Shown here: positions 1-8,918 of the stretch, in pieces
How the letters are laid out: each line of letters begins with the position of its first letter
Position numbering within the stretch: the first letter of the stretch is position 1
NCBI GenBank assembly: GCA_049603715.1
Contig: JBMYSW010000014.1
Location: 1-64,000 of the forward strand
Origin: Pontibacterium sp049603715
GTDB taxonomy: Bacteria; Pseudomonadota; Gammaproteobacteria; Pseudomonadales; Balneatricaceae
Length of the DNA stretch: 64,000 bases
Direction of reading: 5' to 3'
Translations under genes and position numbers: made by a program
Notes under the pieces: model-generated
The model's database searches: none
The model's input: only the letters and a program-made list of their open reading frames with translations
What the model was told of the DNA's origin: nothing

Positions 1-54
1 GGACACCGCCCTTTCACGGCGGTAACAGGGGTTCGAACCCCCTATGGGACGCCA
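1..54 (+). tRNA. tRNA-Glu (anticodon TTC), 5' end outside window
   Basis: The anticodon arm CCGCC-CTTTCAC-GGCGG gives anticodon TTC (Glu). It is followed by a short variable loop, the T-arm core GGTTCGAACCC, the 3' acceptor strand and an encoded CCA at 52-54. The D-arm and 5' acceptor strand lie before base 1, so the gene is partial here. No other tRNA is visible downstream. Confidence 0.95.
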
Positions 55-229
55 CTTAAATACGCTAATTTTTTCTAAATTAGCTTCTTTTAGTCTAAAA
101 TTCTACCAATACTCATTTCATATACTTGATTGCTACAAGGCGTTTGATGGTAAGCTATGCCTAGCTGTATCAGTCGTGACGTTGAAAGGAATTAAATGGC
201 TTAACAGGCCTTGGTTATTGGAAGGTTAC

Positions 230-673
230 ATGGATTTTCGAAAGGCGTTTGCTTATTTCGCGCTTGTGGTCAGTCTGGTTGGTCTGACTCTGCCCGCCAA
301 AGCTGCGGTACTGGTACACGTCGATACCTCCGTGAATGTGGTCTCGTCACGCTTTCTTCTCTCCGCATTTTCTATGCGTACACGCTTTTGGCCCGATGGT
401 GAGCCTATTCGTGTTTTTGTTTTGCCAGATAATCATCCTTACCACGTACGCTTTACTAAACAGCAGCTCGGTGTGTTTCCTTATCAAATGCGCGGTAACT
501 GGGACAGAATTGCGTTTTCAGGGGCTGGGACCTACCCGGAGGTCGTGAAAACAATGGAAGAGATGCTTGAAAAGATCTCTACGACCCCTGGGGCTATTGG
601 TTATTACGATCTCGATACCCATTTTCAGGCAATTGGAGTGCCTAATGTCAAAATGTTACGGATTAAAAAGTAG
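230..673 (+). CDS. small secreted phosphate-binding-like (PstS-like) protein
   Basis: A 147-residue protein with an N-terminal signal peptide (hydrophobic core about residues 8-20, cleavage near AKA-AV). The mature part resembles the short single-lobe phosphate ABC substrate-binding-like proteins: a beta strand, then FSMRTRFWPDG, and a C-terminal GAIGYYD motif typical of PstS-like folds. The ATG at 230 is chosen because GGAAGG lies just upstream and it places the signal peptide at the N-terminus; the frame is open further up but would bury it. It is followed after 12 bp by an outer-membrane barrel gene and then a c-di-GMP protein, so the three are probably one operon. No transporter genes are linked, so a ligand-sensing role for the downstream EAL protein is inference. 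Confidence 0.75.
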   Translation: MDFRKAFAYFALVVSLVGLTLPAKAAVLVHVDTSVNVVSSRFLLSAFSMRTRFWPDGEPIRVFVLPDNHPYHVRFTKQQLGVFPYQMRGNWDRIAFSGAGTYPEVVKTMEEMLEKISTTPGAIGYYDLDTHFQAIGVPNVKMLRIKK

Positions 674-685
674 GGGCGCGAACAG

Positions 686-1903
686 ATGATAAAACCAAGT
701 TTAGCTTTGATTGCGCTTGTTATGAGCCCTATGGCGTTGGCTGATAGCAGCCACTGGTATGATGACCTTCAGGTGAACGGCTTTTGGACTGAAGGCATGT
801 TCTTAACCGACGACAATAACCTCTATGGCAACAGTGAGACGGGTAGTTTTGCGTTTCACGAGATCGCCGCTAACGTGTCCTACAGTTTACCCAGTGGCTG
901 GCTGCTCGGTGCGCAGGTGATGTCTCGTGATGCAGGAGAGGTAGATACTGACCCAGTACAGTTAGACTATGCCTTGGCTGATTATCGCTTTTATGATGGT
1001 GAAAATGGACTTGCGGGTATCAAGCTTGGCCGAATTAAAAACCCCTTTGGCTTTTACAACGAAACGCGCGATGTTGCCTTTACGCGTCCAAGTGTGATGT
1101 TGCCTCAGTCTTTGTATTTTGACATTGCGCGAGACTTGGAGCTTTCGTCCGACGGCATTGGTTTTTATGCAGACTATGATACGAACTTAGGCTGGGTAGA
1201 GAATGACTTTATTATCGGTGTGCCTAAGCGTGATGCGTCGGTGGAATATGCTTACTTAAGCGCCGATTGGCCCGGGCGCTTTGATGATGCTCTAGGTGTG
1301 ATGTATCGCGCGTTAGTAAATAGTCGCCAACAAGGGCTGCGCTTTGGTACCACCTTGGGCTATTTTCAGTTGGGGTTTGATGCCGACGAGGCAGTTGTCG
1401 CCACGTTACCTACTGCGCAGCAAAACGCAGCACCAAACGATGGTGATATGAAGTTGGCTGTGGCGGTTTTATCCGCGCAGTACAACCTCGAGCATTGGAG
1501 CTTTACCTCTGAGTATGGCCGCCAGTCTATTCGTTGGGGTGAGTTAGGAGGTGCTTTTGCACTTGACCCTAATAACGTTGCCGAGTCTTTTTATCTTCAG
1601 GCTGAGTATCGCGCCACACCAGAGTGGACTTGGGTGGTGAGGTACGACCAGCTGTTTCTTGATTTAGACGATCGCAACGGTAAAAAAACCGAGGCACTCT
1701 TTGGTAAGCCCGCTCATACTCAGTATGCAAAAGATCTGACCTTGGGCGTCGGTTGGCAGCCTATGGGTAGTCGTTGGTTGCTTCGTGCTGAGCTGCACCA
1801 TGTCAAAGGCACCGGTTGGCTTCCCGAGCAGGACAACCCAGATCAAAACGCTTTAAAAGAAGATTGGAACATGTTGGCCCTACAAGCGACGTATCGCTTT
1901 TAA
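686..1903 (+). CDS. outer-membrane beta-barrel / porin-like protein
   Basis: A 405-residue protein with a clear signal peptide (residues 1-19, ending MALA). The mature protein has alternating amphipathic strands and a C-terminus ending in aromatic ATYRF, the usual recognition signal of outer-membrane barrels. The pattern (GWLLGAQVMSRDAGE, LGRIKNPFGFYNE) resembles phosphate-selective or general porin families, but I cannot assign a substrate. It lies 12 bp after the PstS-like gene and 49 bp before the GGDEF/EAL gene, which suggests one transcription unit linking uptake or binding at the envelope to c-di-GMP turnover. Confidence 0.75.
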   Translation: MIKPSLALIALVMSPMALADSSHWYDDLQVNGFWTEGMFLTDDNNLYGNSETGSFAFHEIAANVSYSLPSGWLLGAQVMSRDAGEVDTDPVQLDYALADYRFYDGENGLAGIKLGRIKNPFGFYNETRDVAFTRPSVMLPQSLYFDIARDLELSSDGIGFYADYDTNLGWVENDFIIGVPKRDASVEYAYLSADWPGRFDDALGVMYRALVNSRQQGLRFGTTLGYFQLGFDADEAVVATLPTAQQNAAPNDGDMKLAVAVLSAQYNLEHWSFTSEYGRQSIRWGELGGAFALDPNNVAESFYLQAEYRATPEWTWVVRYDQLFLDLDDRNGKKTEALFGKPAHTQYAKDLTLGVGWQPMGSRWLLRAELHHVKGTGWLPEQDNPDQNALKEDWNMLALQATYRF

Positions 1904-1952
1904 CTTGGTGGTCAGTACTCGTTAGCGAATAAGGAAGCTGTGTTAAGAAGCT

Positions 1953-4838
1953 ATGTCGAATACTTCTCGTCGCCCTCATAAGCCAAAGCTATTTTTAAGC
2001 CTGCGCTGGAAAATGTTTCTAGCGCTTTCGGTCGTGCTGTTGATGGTGCATGCGGCATATTCTGTGGTGATTTATCACAGTGCAAAGGCCTCGTTTCATG
2101 AGCAGCGTACTCTCTTAAACCAGCGCCACAGTGATTCCCTCGATGGCTTAGTCTCTAGCTCCTACGAGCGTTTGCTTGAGCTAGCTGAAATGCTCGCGTT
2201 AATGTCTGAGCAGCAAGGCGGAGGGCCTAAAACCCTTGGCCAAATCGCGAAGGCGCTCGGAGTACATTTTGATAAGCTGCAGCTCAACGGTTCTGTGGAT
2301 GCCGTATACCTCTTTGGCTATGACGGCTACCTCGTCGAAGGTATTGGCTTACCGTTAAACATTAGCCAGCAGCTCATTCAAAGTGTATTAGCCACCGAGC
2401 GTCCTGCGCGCGAGTTGGTGTGTGGGCATGACTGTTTGCGTTATGTTGCGATTCCTATTCAGCTGGCCAACGACGAGCTCGGCGTGCTTGTAGTAGGGCG
2501 GGCGCTGATTGATGTGGTACTTTCGTTTAATTCACAGCAAGGTCGCTCTATTGGTTTGGCGTTTCAAGTTGAGCCACCGGATGGTGACCTACCGGAGTTG
2601 GGCCTGTCCTTGCGATATCTCACGGATAAGTCAGACAACCTAAAAATTTTACGAGAGTTTTCTCGTCGCTTTACGATGAAGCCCGAGGGTGGTGTATATA
2701 GCTTCTACTCAGAGGGCCGCTTATACGAAGTCGCCCTTCAGGTGCCCTTAGGTTTGGATGACGGTGTTGCTTATTGGTTGTTGGTTGATGACTTAACCGA
2801 GGCAAATGAGCGACTTTGGAAAGACTTGGTCTACAGCTTTTTATTGCTGGGCAGTGGTTTGATTATTGTGGCGCTGCTGCAATTAACCGCTATGGGTCGC
2901 TCGTTTCGCAATATGGAAAACCTCGCCAAATGGTTGCCACGGCTGGCTACTTCCAGCAATCGCAAAGTACAAGAACGTGCGCTTAGCTACTCATCTTCAC
3001 TTTTTCGCGACGAGCTAGATACCCTGATCAACGGGGTGAGCTTGTTGACCGACGAACTCAATAAACTCGAAAACAAGCATCAGGCCCAAGCCCATGCTCT
3101 CGAAGAAAGTGCCTACAAGGCTCGCCGTGATGGCCAGTTTGTTCAAAGCTTATTGGATAACGCGATTGTGATTATCCTTGTGCAAACTGGTGATGGCCGC
3201 ATTATATCCCTTAACCACTACGGTCAACGGGTGTTTGGCTTAACGGCCGATTCTCTGAACGAATCTATGGTCTACTTTAGCGACATGATTGCTAACGCAG
3301 ACGAGGTCGCCATCGACTTTAAAACCATTACAGATATTTGTAATGGCCGCCTCACTCAAAGCCATACCGAGATGCGGGTGAAGAGCGCAGGGCAGGGTGA
3401 GCTAGATTATGCATGGGTGCACTCGCGCTTACATGGTGATGAGGCCCGCCCCCCGGCGGTTTTATCCATGGGCATTGATATCACCGAGCGTAAGACCTCA
3501 GAGCGACGGGTGTATTGGTTAGCCAACCACAACTCCCTTACCTCACTGCCCAATCGTTATGCAATGGCGAGCTCAATTGCGTCTCGTATTTCGCTGGCGC
3601 GAGGGCAAAACCGCGAGTTTGCGTTGTTACTCTGCGGACTTGATGGCTTTAAAGACATCAATGACTCTATGGGGCATGAGTTTGGCGACAGTTTGTTAAA
3701 AGCGGTGGCTAAGCGTTTTTCTGAATGCGTTAAAGGCGAAGGAACCGTAGGCCACTTTAGCAGTGACCAATTTATGTTGATGACTGAGGTCAGCGAAAAG
3801 CACGGTGCCCTCGATGCGGCAGAGCGCGCGGCGACTAAAATACTGACTGCTTTTCGCACCCCGTTTGTTGTTAATGATTACGAAATATTCTCAACCATGA
3901 GTGTTGGGGTGGCGATTTACCCTAATCACGGTCGTGATGAAAGTGATTTAGTGCGCCATGCCGACATAGCCCTTTATCAAGCCAAAGGCGCAGGTAAAAA
4001 CCAAGCGCGCTTCTACGATGACTTGTTGGGCGAAAAAGAAGAAGCACGCTTCTCACTTAAATCGGACCTATACAAAGTGGTTGAGAAAAACCAGCTGACG
4101 GTTCATTACCAACCGCAAGTAGACGCTTTAAGTGGCCAAATCTTTGGTGTTGAAGCGTTGGTGCGCTGGCAGCACCCTGAAATTGGCATGATCTCACCGG
4201 CACAATTTATTCCTCTTGCCGAAGAAACTGGGTTGATTTGGGAGATTGGCCGTTGGGTCTTACATGAGGCCTGTGCCCAGCTAGTGGAGTGGCAGAAGCT
4301 GGGTGTCGAAGGTGTGACGATGAGCGTTAACCTAGCTCGTCAGCAGTTGTTTAACGAAATGCTGTTAAACATGGTAGACGAAGTGCTGGAAGAAACAGGC
4401 TTAGACCCTAAGTGGCTCGACCTAGAAATCACCGAAAACTTTTTGGTTAAGCAGCCTGGGCGAGTAAAGCCAAAGTTGGAAAAGCTGCGAAGCCAAGGTA
4501 TTCAAATATCAATGGACGATTTTGGCACAGGCTTCTCGTCTTTAAGCCACTTGCGAGATCTTCCTGTCGATCGACTTAAAATTGATCGTAGCTTTATTCA
4601 AGTGCTCGAAAGTGATGACCGTGCCCGCGCCGTCGTAGAAACCATTATTGTGTTAGGTCGTAATTTGGATATGGCAGTATTGGCAGAAGGTGTTGAAACC
4701 AAGGAGCAGCTAGATATTTTACGCGCGCGCCGTTGCCATGAAATTCAAGGTTACTACTACAGCAAGCCGCTACCAGCGGATCAGGCGCTTGAGTACCTGC
4801 AGCAAGCCAACCACTTTATCGACGATGATGAGACTTAG
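1953..4838 (+). CDS. membrane PAS-GGDEF-EAL protein, GGDEF degenerate, EAL intact
   Basis: A 961-residue c-di-GMP protein. A TM helix lies at about 21-42, a periplasmic sensor domain at about 45-285, and a second TM at about 292-313. A coiled linker is followed by a PAS domain (about 395-510), GGDEF (about 520-690) and EAL (about 700-955). The GGDEF signature is SSDQF at 603-607, so cyclase activity is not expected. The EAL domain keeps EAL (734-736), the N of SVNLARQ, EITEN, DDFGTG, the K of DRLKIDRS and AEGVET, consistent with active phosphodiesterase. It is the last gene of the PstS-like/porin set; the periplasmic domain could read the upstream binding protein (inference). Confidence 0.9.
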   Translation: MSNTSRRPHKPKLFLSLRWKMFLALSVVLLMVHAAYSVVIYHSAKASFHEQRTLLNQRHSDSLDGLVSSSYERLLELAEMLALMSEQQGGGPKTLGQIAKALGVHFDKLQLNGSVDAVYLFGYDGYLVEGIGLPLNISQQLIQSVLATERPARELVCGHDCLRYVAIPIQLANDELGVLVVGRALIDVVLSFNSQQGRSIGLAFQVEPPDGDLPELGLSLRYLTDKSDNLKILREFSRRFTMKPEGGVYSFYSEGRLYEVALQVPLGLDDGVAYWLLVDDLTEANERLWKDLVYSFLLLGSGLIIVALLQLTAMGRSFRNMENLAKWLPRLATSSNRKVQERALSYSSSLFRDELDTLINGVSLLTDELNKLENKHQAQAHALEESAYKARRDGQFVQSLLDNAIVIILVQTGDGRIISLNHYGQRVFGLTADSLNESMVYFSDMIANADEVAIDFKTITDICNGRLTQSHTEMRVKSAGQGELDYAWVHSRLHGDEARPPAVLSMGIDITERKTSERRVYWLANHNSLTSLPNRYAMASSIASRISLARGQNREFALLLCGLDGFKDINDSMGHEFGDSLLKAVAKRFSECVKGEGTVGHFSSDQFMLMTEVSEKHGALDAAERAATKILTAFRTPFVVNDYEIFSTMSVGVAIYPNHGRDESDLVRHADIALYQAKGAGKNQARFYDDLLGEKEEARFSLKSDLYKVVEKNQLTVHYQPQVDALSGQIFGVEALVRWQHPEIGMISPAQFIPLAEETGLIWEIGRWVLHEACAQLVEWQKLGVEGVTMSVNLARQQLFNEMLLNMVDEVLEETGLDPKWLDLEITENFLVKQPGRVKPKLEKLRSQGIQISMDDFGTGFSSLSHLRDLPVDRLKIDRSFIQVLESDDRARAVVETIIVLGRNLDMAVLAEGVETKEQLDILRARRCHEIQGYYYSKPLPADQALEYLQQANHFIDDDET

Positions 4839-4880
4839 TGGGCGGGCTGAGAGCTAGTAGGCGGGTTGAGAACTAAGGAA

Positions 4881-4898
4881 TGAGCCCCAAAGGGCTCA
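4881..4898 (+). terminator. possible hairpin after GGDEF/EAL gene
   Basis: TGAGCCC-CAAA-GGGCTCA forms a perfect 7-bp stem 42 bp after the stop of the GGDEF/EAL gene, between convergent genes. There is no T-tract, so an intrinsic terminator is uncertain. Confidence 0.35.
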
Positions 4899-4953
4899 AG
4901 GCGAGTGAGAGGAGTGCATTCTTATTGATGCCTTCTACACTCACATAAGAAAC

Positions 4954-5397
4954 TTAGTGCGCCTGTTTAGGCGTGCTGATCATTAACATACGCATAGCTT
5001 CGTAATTAAAGTCGGCGTCGTTGGCTTGCGCTTCAAAACGAGCTTCATCCAACTTCTGAAACTCTTCGATTTCGTCGTCTGGCATGTAATGCAGGCAATC
5101 ACCACCAAAAAACCAAAGTAGATCTCGTGGCAATGTTGGCATCAGTTCTGGGTAGGCGGCCGGAATACGGCAAATCACGTCCTGACCAAGGGCATAGTCA
5201 ATCTCGCCTTCGTCTGCATCGTGAATGAGCCCTTCGAGTTTATCCAAAAAGCTGCCATCGACTTCTGAAATGTCGGCTTGGTTAAACGGCGGCTGAGCGA
5301 TGAGGTTGTTGTAAGCAAGCTTAAGCAAGCCAACATGAAATGCAAGGTAAGTATCTGACATAAGGACGTAATCTTTTGTAGTAGCTGTTCGACCCAT
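4954..5397 (-). CDS. PA2817-like conserved protein
   Basis: About 147 residues, acidic, with the segment LPRDLLWFFGGDCLHYMPDDEI characteristic of the PA2817-like family of Pseudomonas and relatives. Function unknown. No signal peptide or membrane segment is visible. The frame is open up to a TTG at 5445. I favour the ATG at 5397 (GAG six bases upstream); the ATG at 5361, directly before SDTYLAFHVGL, is also possible. It is divergent from the YadGH-type transporter genes. In Pseudomonas aeruginosa a similar gene lies near an ABC transporter pair (from memory), but no functional link is shown. Confidence 0.6.
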   Translation of the reverse strand: MGRTATTKDYVLMSDTYLAFHVGLLKLAYNNLIAQPPFNQADISEVDGSFLDKLEGLIHDADEGEIDYALGQDVICRIPAAYPELMPTLPRDLLWFFGGDCLHYMPDDEIEEFQKLDEARFEAQANDADFNYEAMRMLMISTPKQAH

Positions 5398-5495
5398 ATT
5401 GTACTCGAAACCACCCAGCCTAGGGTAGTTTGCGTTATAATCCAACTTTCCCTCTCACCAGTAAACATCACCTGTTTCTTATATAGTGAAGGTTT

Positions 5496-6416
5496 ATGAG
5501 CATAGCACTCTCCATTCGCGATTTGCGAAAGCAGTACGATAACGGATTTGAGGCCCTTAAAGGGGTGTCGTTAGATGTAAAAGAAGGCGATTTTTTTGCC
5601 TTACTTGGCCCAAACGGAGCAGGTAAGTCCACCACGTTAGGTATCGTGTCGTCGCTGGTAAATAAGACATCGGGTAGCGTTGAAGTCTTTGGTGTGAACA
5701 CTGACGAAAACTTATCTCTCGCAAAAACTTATTTGGGTGTGGTGCCGCAAGAGTTTAACTTCAATATGTTCGAAAAGGTTTTCGATATTGTGGTGACACA
5801 AGCGGGCTTTTACGGCATTCCCAAACGCGTGGCTGCCAGCCGTGCCGAGCACTATCTCAAAAAACTTGGCCTGTGGGACAAGCGAGATGTGCGCGCACGT
5901 ATGTTATCGGGGGGCATGAAGCGCCGCCTGATGATTGCACGTGCCCTTATCCATGAGCCCAAGCTTTTGATTCTAGACGAGCCAACTGCCGGTGTTGATA
6001 TTGAGCTACGCCGCTCTATGTGGGAGTTTTTGAACGAGCTCAACGCCCAAGGCACGACGATTATTTTGACCACGCACTACCTCGAAGAAGCGGAAAGCTT
6101 GTGTCGAAACATCGCCATTATTGACCAAGGCAATATCATTCAAAACACCAGTACACGAGCGCTGCTAGCTCAACTCAACAGCGAAACTTTTGTGTTTGAT
6201 ATCGCACCTGCCCAAAGCGAGCCGCCTGTGATTCCGGGTTACAAGGTCTCACTCTTAAGTGATACCAGTTTGGCCATTGAGGTTGGCCGAGACCAAGGCT
6301 TAAACCGCGTATTTAAGGTGTTAAACAACGCCGAAATTCAGGTGATGAGTATGCGAAATAAAGCCAACCGCCTAGAAGAGCTGTTTGTTTCGCTCGTTGA
6401 TAAAAATTTGAAGTAG
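5496..6416 (+). CDS. yadG: ABC-2 type transporter ATP-binding protein, YadG-like
   Basis: A 306-residue ABC ATPase close in length to E. coli YadG (308). Walker A GPNGAGKST lies at 38-46, a Q-loop at VVPQEF (83-88), the signature LSGGM at 137-141, Walker B LLILDEP at 157-163, and the switch His in TTHYLEE. The C-terminal 80 residues form the accessory domain typical of ABC-2 exporters. It is followed after 7 bp by its permease, so the pair should form a homodimeric exporter half complex in the inner membrane. The substrate of YadGH is not established. Confidence 0.88.
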   Translation: MSIALSIRDLRKQYDNGFEALKGVSLDVKEGDFFALLGPNGAGKSTTLGIVSSLVNKTSGSVEVFGVNTDENLSLAKTYLGVVPQEFNFNMFEKVFDIVVTQAGFYGIPKRVAASRAEHYLKKLGLWDKRDVRARMLSGGMKRRLMIARALIHEPKLLILDEPTAGVDIELRRSMWEFLNELNAQGTTIILTTHYLEEAESLCRNIAIIDQGNIIQNTSTRALLAQLNSETFVFDIAPAQSEPPVIPGYKVSLLSDTSLAIEVGRDQGLNRVFKVLNNAEIQVMSMRNKANRLEELFVSLVDKNLK

Positions 6417-6423
6417 GGGTGTT

Positions 6424-7197
6424 ATGAGCAGTTATCAACTTTTGGTGGCATTTTGGACCATCGTTTTTAAAGAAATTCGCCGCTTTATGCGTATTTGGGG
6501 GCAAACGTTACTGCCGCCCGCGATTACCATGACGCTGTACTTTATTATCTTTGGCAACCTTATTGGCTCGCGTATCGGCGAAATGGGTGGCTTTGATTAC
6601 ATGCAGTACATTGTGCCCGGGTTGATTATGATGTCGGTGATCACCAACTCTTACGGTAATGTGTCGTCGTCATTTTTTAGCACCAAGTTTCAACACAGCA
6701 TCGAAGAAATGCTGGTGTCACCCATTCCAAATTGGGTCATTTTAAGTGGCTTTGTCTTGGGGGGCGTGGCCCGTGGTTTGGCCGTGGGGCTGATTGTGAC
6801 GGCTTTGTCGTTGTTCTTCACTAACCTGCATATCCATCACTTGGGCATCACTGTAGCAACTATTTGTTTGACCTCGGTAGTCTTCGCCTTGGGTGGTTTT
6901 TTGAACGCTTTGTTTGCCAACTCCTTTGATGATATATCGATTATTCCGACCTTCATCCTAACGCCGTTAACCTACTTGGGTGGGGTGTTTTACTCCATTG
7001 ATTTACTACCGTCGTTTTGGCAAAACGTATCGCTTTTAAACCCCATTTTGTACATGGTGAATACCTTCAGGTACGGCTTTTTGGGTGTGAGCGATATCGA
7101 TATTACCTTCGCGTTTGGCATGATGTTACTGACCGTAACTGTGCTCTTTAGCGCGTCTTTGATTTTACTTAACCGTGGCAAGGGGATCCGACATTGA
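6424..7197 (+). CDS. yadH: ABC-2 type transporter permease, YadH-like
   Basis: A 257-residue integral membrane protein with six predicted helices and the ABC-2 permease signature in the fifth (LTYLGGVFYSIDLLP). Length matches E. coli YadH (256). It starts 7 bp after the ATPase gene with the SD-like AGGGGTGTT. Its TGA stop overlaps the TTG start of queF, so queF is probably translationally coupled to the transporter genes. Confidence 0.88.
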   Translation: MSSYQLLVAFWTIVFKEIRRFMRIWGQTLLPPAITMTLYFIIFGNLIGSRIGEMGGFDYMQYIVPGLIMMSVITNSYGNVSSSFFSTKFQHSIEEMLVSPIPNWVILSGFVLGGVARGLAVGLIVTALSLFFTNLHIHHLGITVATICLTSVVFALGGFLNALFANSFDDISIIPTFILTPLTYLGGVFYSIDLLPSFWQNVSLLNPILYMVNTFRYGFLGVSDIDITFAFGMMLLTVTVLFSASLILLNRGKGIRH

Positions 7198-8015
7198 GTC
7201 ACACAACTAGCGTAGAGTTGTCGCCATTAGGCAGCACCACTGAATACAAAAACACCTACGATGCAGCATTGTTGTACCCCATTGCGCGCTACCCCGAAGG
7301 GCAAGAAAAGCACTTTAAAGGTGTTGATATTTGGAACGCCTACGAAGTCTCTTGGTTAAATGCCAAAGGTAAGCCTATCGTTCGCTTGGCTGAGTTTCGT
7401 ATTGCCGCAAACTCCAAAAATTTGGTGGAGTCTAAGTCGTTTAAGCTCTACCTCAACTCGTTTAACCTCACTCGCTTTGAGACCGAAGCAGAGGTCGTTG
7501 CGCTAATGCAAAAAGACCTCGCCAAAGTTGTAGAGGGCGAGGTAAAAGTAAACTTTTACCAGCTGGACAAAGCCCCTGTGTTTGGTCAGTTTGCGGGTTT
7601 TTGTTTAGATAACCTAGATGTTGATATCGAAGACTACACGCCTAATGCGGCACTGCTAACCAATGGCCTTGTTGATGATGGCAAGGTGGATGACGTCGAA
7701 GAGGTTTTGTACAGCCACTTGCTAAAAAGCAACTGCCCGGTCACTGGCCAGCCTGATTGGGCAACAGTGGGTATCAGTTACCAAGGCCCAGAAATTAACC
7801 GAGAAGGCTTGCTTAAGTACCTTGTGTCTTATCGTGAGCACGGCGACTTTCATGAGCATTGTGTTGAGCAAATCTTTTCGGATATTCTTGCCCAGTGTAA
7901 ACCTAACAGCTTGAGTGTTTACGCACGCTATGTTCGCCGTGGTGGTTTGGACATTAACCCCTTCAGAAGCACTGAGGATATCGACCCAGAGAACATGCGC
8001 CTTAGCCGCCAGTAG
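7194..8015 (+). CDS. queF: NADPH-dependent 7-cyano-7-deazaguanine reductase (QueF, long form)
   Basis: A 273-residue QueF of the bimodular proteobacterial type. It reduces preQ0 to preQ1 for queuosine in tRNA. The catalytic Cys is C181 in LKSNCPVTGQPDWATV, and the QueF region EGLLKYLVSYREHGDFHEHC follows. The start is TTG at 7194, overlapping the stop of the permease gene by four bases; the resulting N-terminus matches the family and no better ATG is present. No other queuosine gene is in the window. A good terminator follows. Confidence 0.93.
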   Translation: MSHTTSVELSPLGSTTEYKNTYDAALLYPIARYPEGQEKHFKGVDIWNAYEVSWLNAKGKPIVRLAEFRIAANSKNLVESKSFKLYLNSFNLTRFETEAEVVALMQKDLAKVVEGEVKVNFYQLDKAPVFGQFAGFCLDNLDVDIEDYTPNAALLTNGLVDDGKVDDVEEVLYSHLLKSNCPVTGQPDWATVGISYQGPEINREGLLKYLVSYREHGDFHEHCVEQIFSDILAQCKPNSLSVYARYVRRGGLDINPFRSTEDIDPENMRLSRQ

Positions 8016-8068
8016 CTGCAATAGCTAAAGGGGAGCGCAACCTCCGAAGTGCATCAGTCCCTCAAAGG

Positions 8069-8103
8069 CCCTTCATATCAACCCGTGATGTGAGGGGTTT
8101 TTT
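8069..8103 (+). terminator. intrinsic terminator after queF
   Basis: CCCTTCATATCA pairs with TGATGTGAGGG (11 bp with one bulged T) around the loop ACCCG, followed by GTTTTTT. It closes the yadGH-queF unit. Confidence 0.75.
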
Positions 8104-8224
8104 GGTTTTAGCCATAATTTGCTCTTAGTATTTTTTGCATGATCGGGTTTGCGCAGAGTGTGTAAATAGCTGCTATTCTTATAACAGGTACTCTGAAGCC
8201 ATCATAATAAAAAGCGAGGACCAA

Positions 8225-8722
8225 ATGCGTTCAGACTCAGAGTTTTTAGCCAAGTTATGTGACGATATCCCATTGTTGAGCCATATGGGTTTATCGCAAT
8301 TATCTTATCAATTTCCCGAACTTTCCCTTCACGCAAAGTTTCTACCTAATATTAACGACAAGGGCACCGGCTTTGGTGGCTCTATGGCGACGCTGATGAC
8401 TATCAGCGGTTGGAGCCTTGTTACCCGCTTGTTAGACGCTCAGGGGCTAGACTGTGATGTGATGATCCATCGTAGTTCCATCGAGTTTTTATTGCCTGTT
8501 CATGGCGACTTTTATGCCACGGCGAGCATTGCCGAGACCGACCAGCCTCAGCGCGAAGCGGAGGTGTTTTTTGATCGAATCCTAACCCGAGAGCGAGCCG
8601 CGCTTGAAGTTGCTGTTCATCTTCGCGAGGTAGGGGCTGAACACCCCTCGTGTGTGATGTTAGGGCGTTATGTGGCGATCAAAAAACAACCTGAGTCTTC
8701 ACCGCTATTTGATCCGAGTTGA
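8225..8722 (+). CDS. YiiD_C-type hotdog thioesterase-like protein
   Basis: A 165-residue single-domain hotdog protein. The motif NINDKGTGFGGSMATLMTISGW matches the putative thioesterase domain found at the C-terminus of E. coli YiiD; acyl-CoA is the likely substrate class. The ATG at 8225 follows AGCGAGGA at good spacing; the open frame extends to 8135 but without conserved sequence. A weak ECF11-like promoter (TGATC at 8140, TGTAA at 8161) lies upstream, so it might belong to the adjoining ChrR-type stress regulon (inference). Confidence 0.75.
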   Translation: MRSDSEFLAKLCDDIPLLSHMGLSQLSYQFPELSLHAKFLPNINDKGTGFGGSMATLMTISGWSLVTRLLDAQGLDCDVMIHRSSIEFLLPVHGDFYATASIAETDQPQREAEVFFDRILTRERAALEVAVHLREVGAEHPSCVMLGRYVAIKKQPESSPLFDPS

Positions 8723-8821
8723 TAATAGAAACAAAAGAGCTCATTTAGCTGATCCCCGTTCTTTGCGTGTCAGACACCTTGTTTACTTTAAATGTTTACT
8801 GAAGTGACTGTTATTTAAAGT

Positions 8822-8848
8822 CAATCTACTCGCCTGTTTGTGCCGTAA
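8822..8848 (+). promoter_or_regulatory. possible ECF11/ChrR-type promoter of the SDR-SnoaL pair
   Basis: CAATC at 8822-8826 and CGTAA at 8844-8848 are separated by exactly 17 bases, the same geometry as the two strong TGATC-N17-CGTAA sites at 14.2-14.4 kb. The -35 has two mismatches, so this is only a candidate. The 200-bp gap before the SDR gene holds no other clear feature. Confidence 0.4.
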
Positions 8849-8918
8849 AATTAGTACTGTTTTGCCGCAAACAGGCGTTTTTGTTTGTCGGCTGTTATCA
8901 CACGGAGGCAAACTCATC

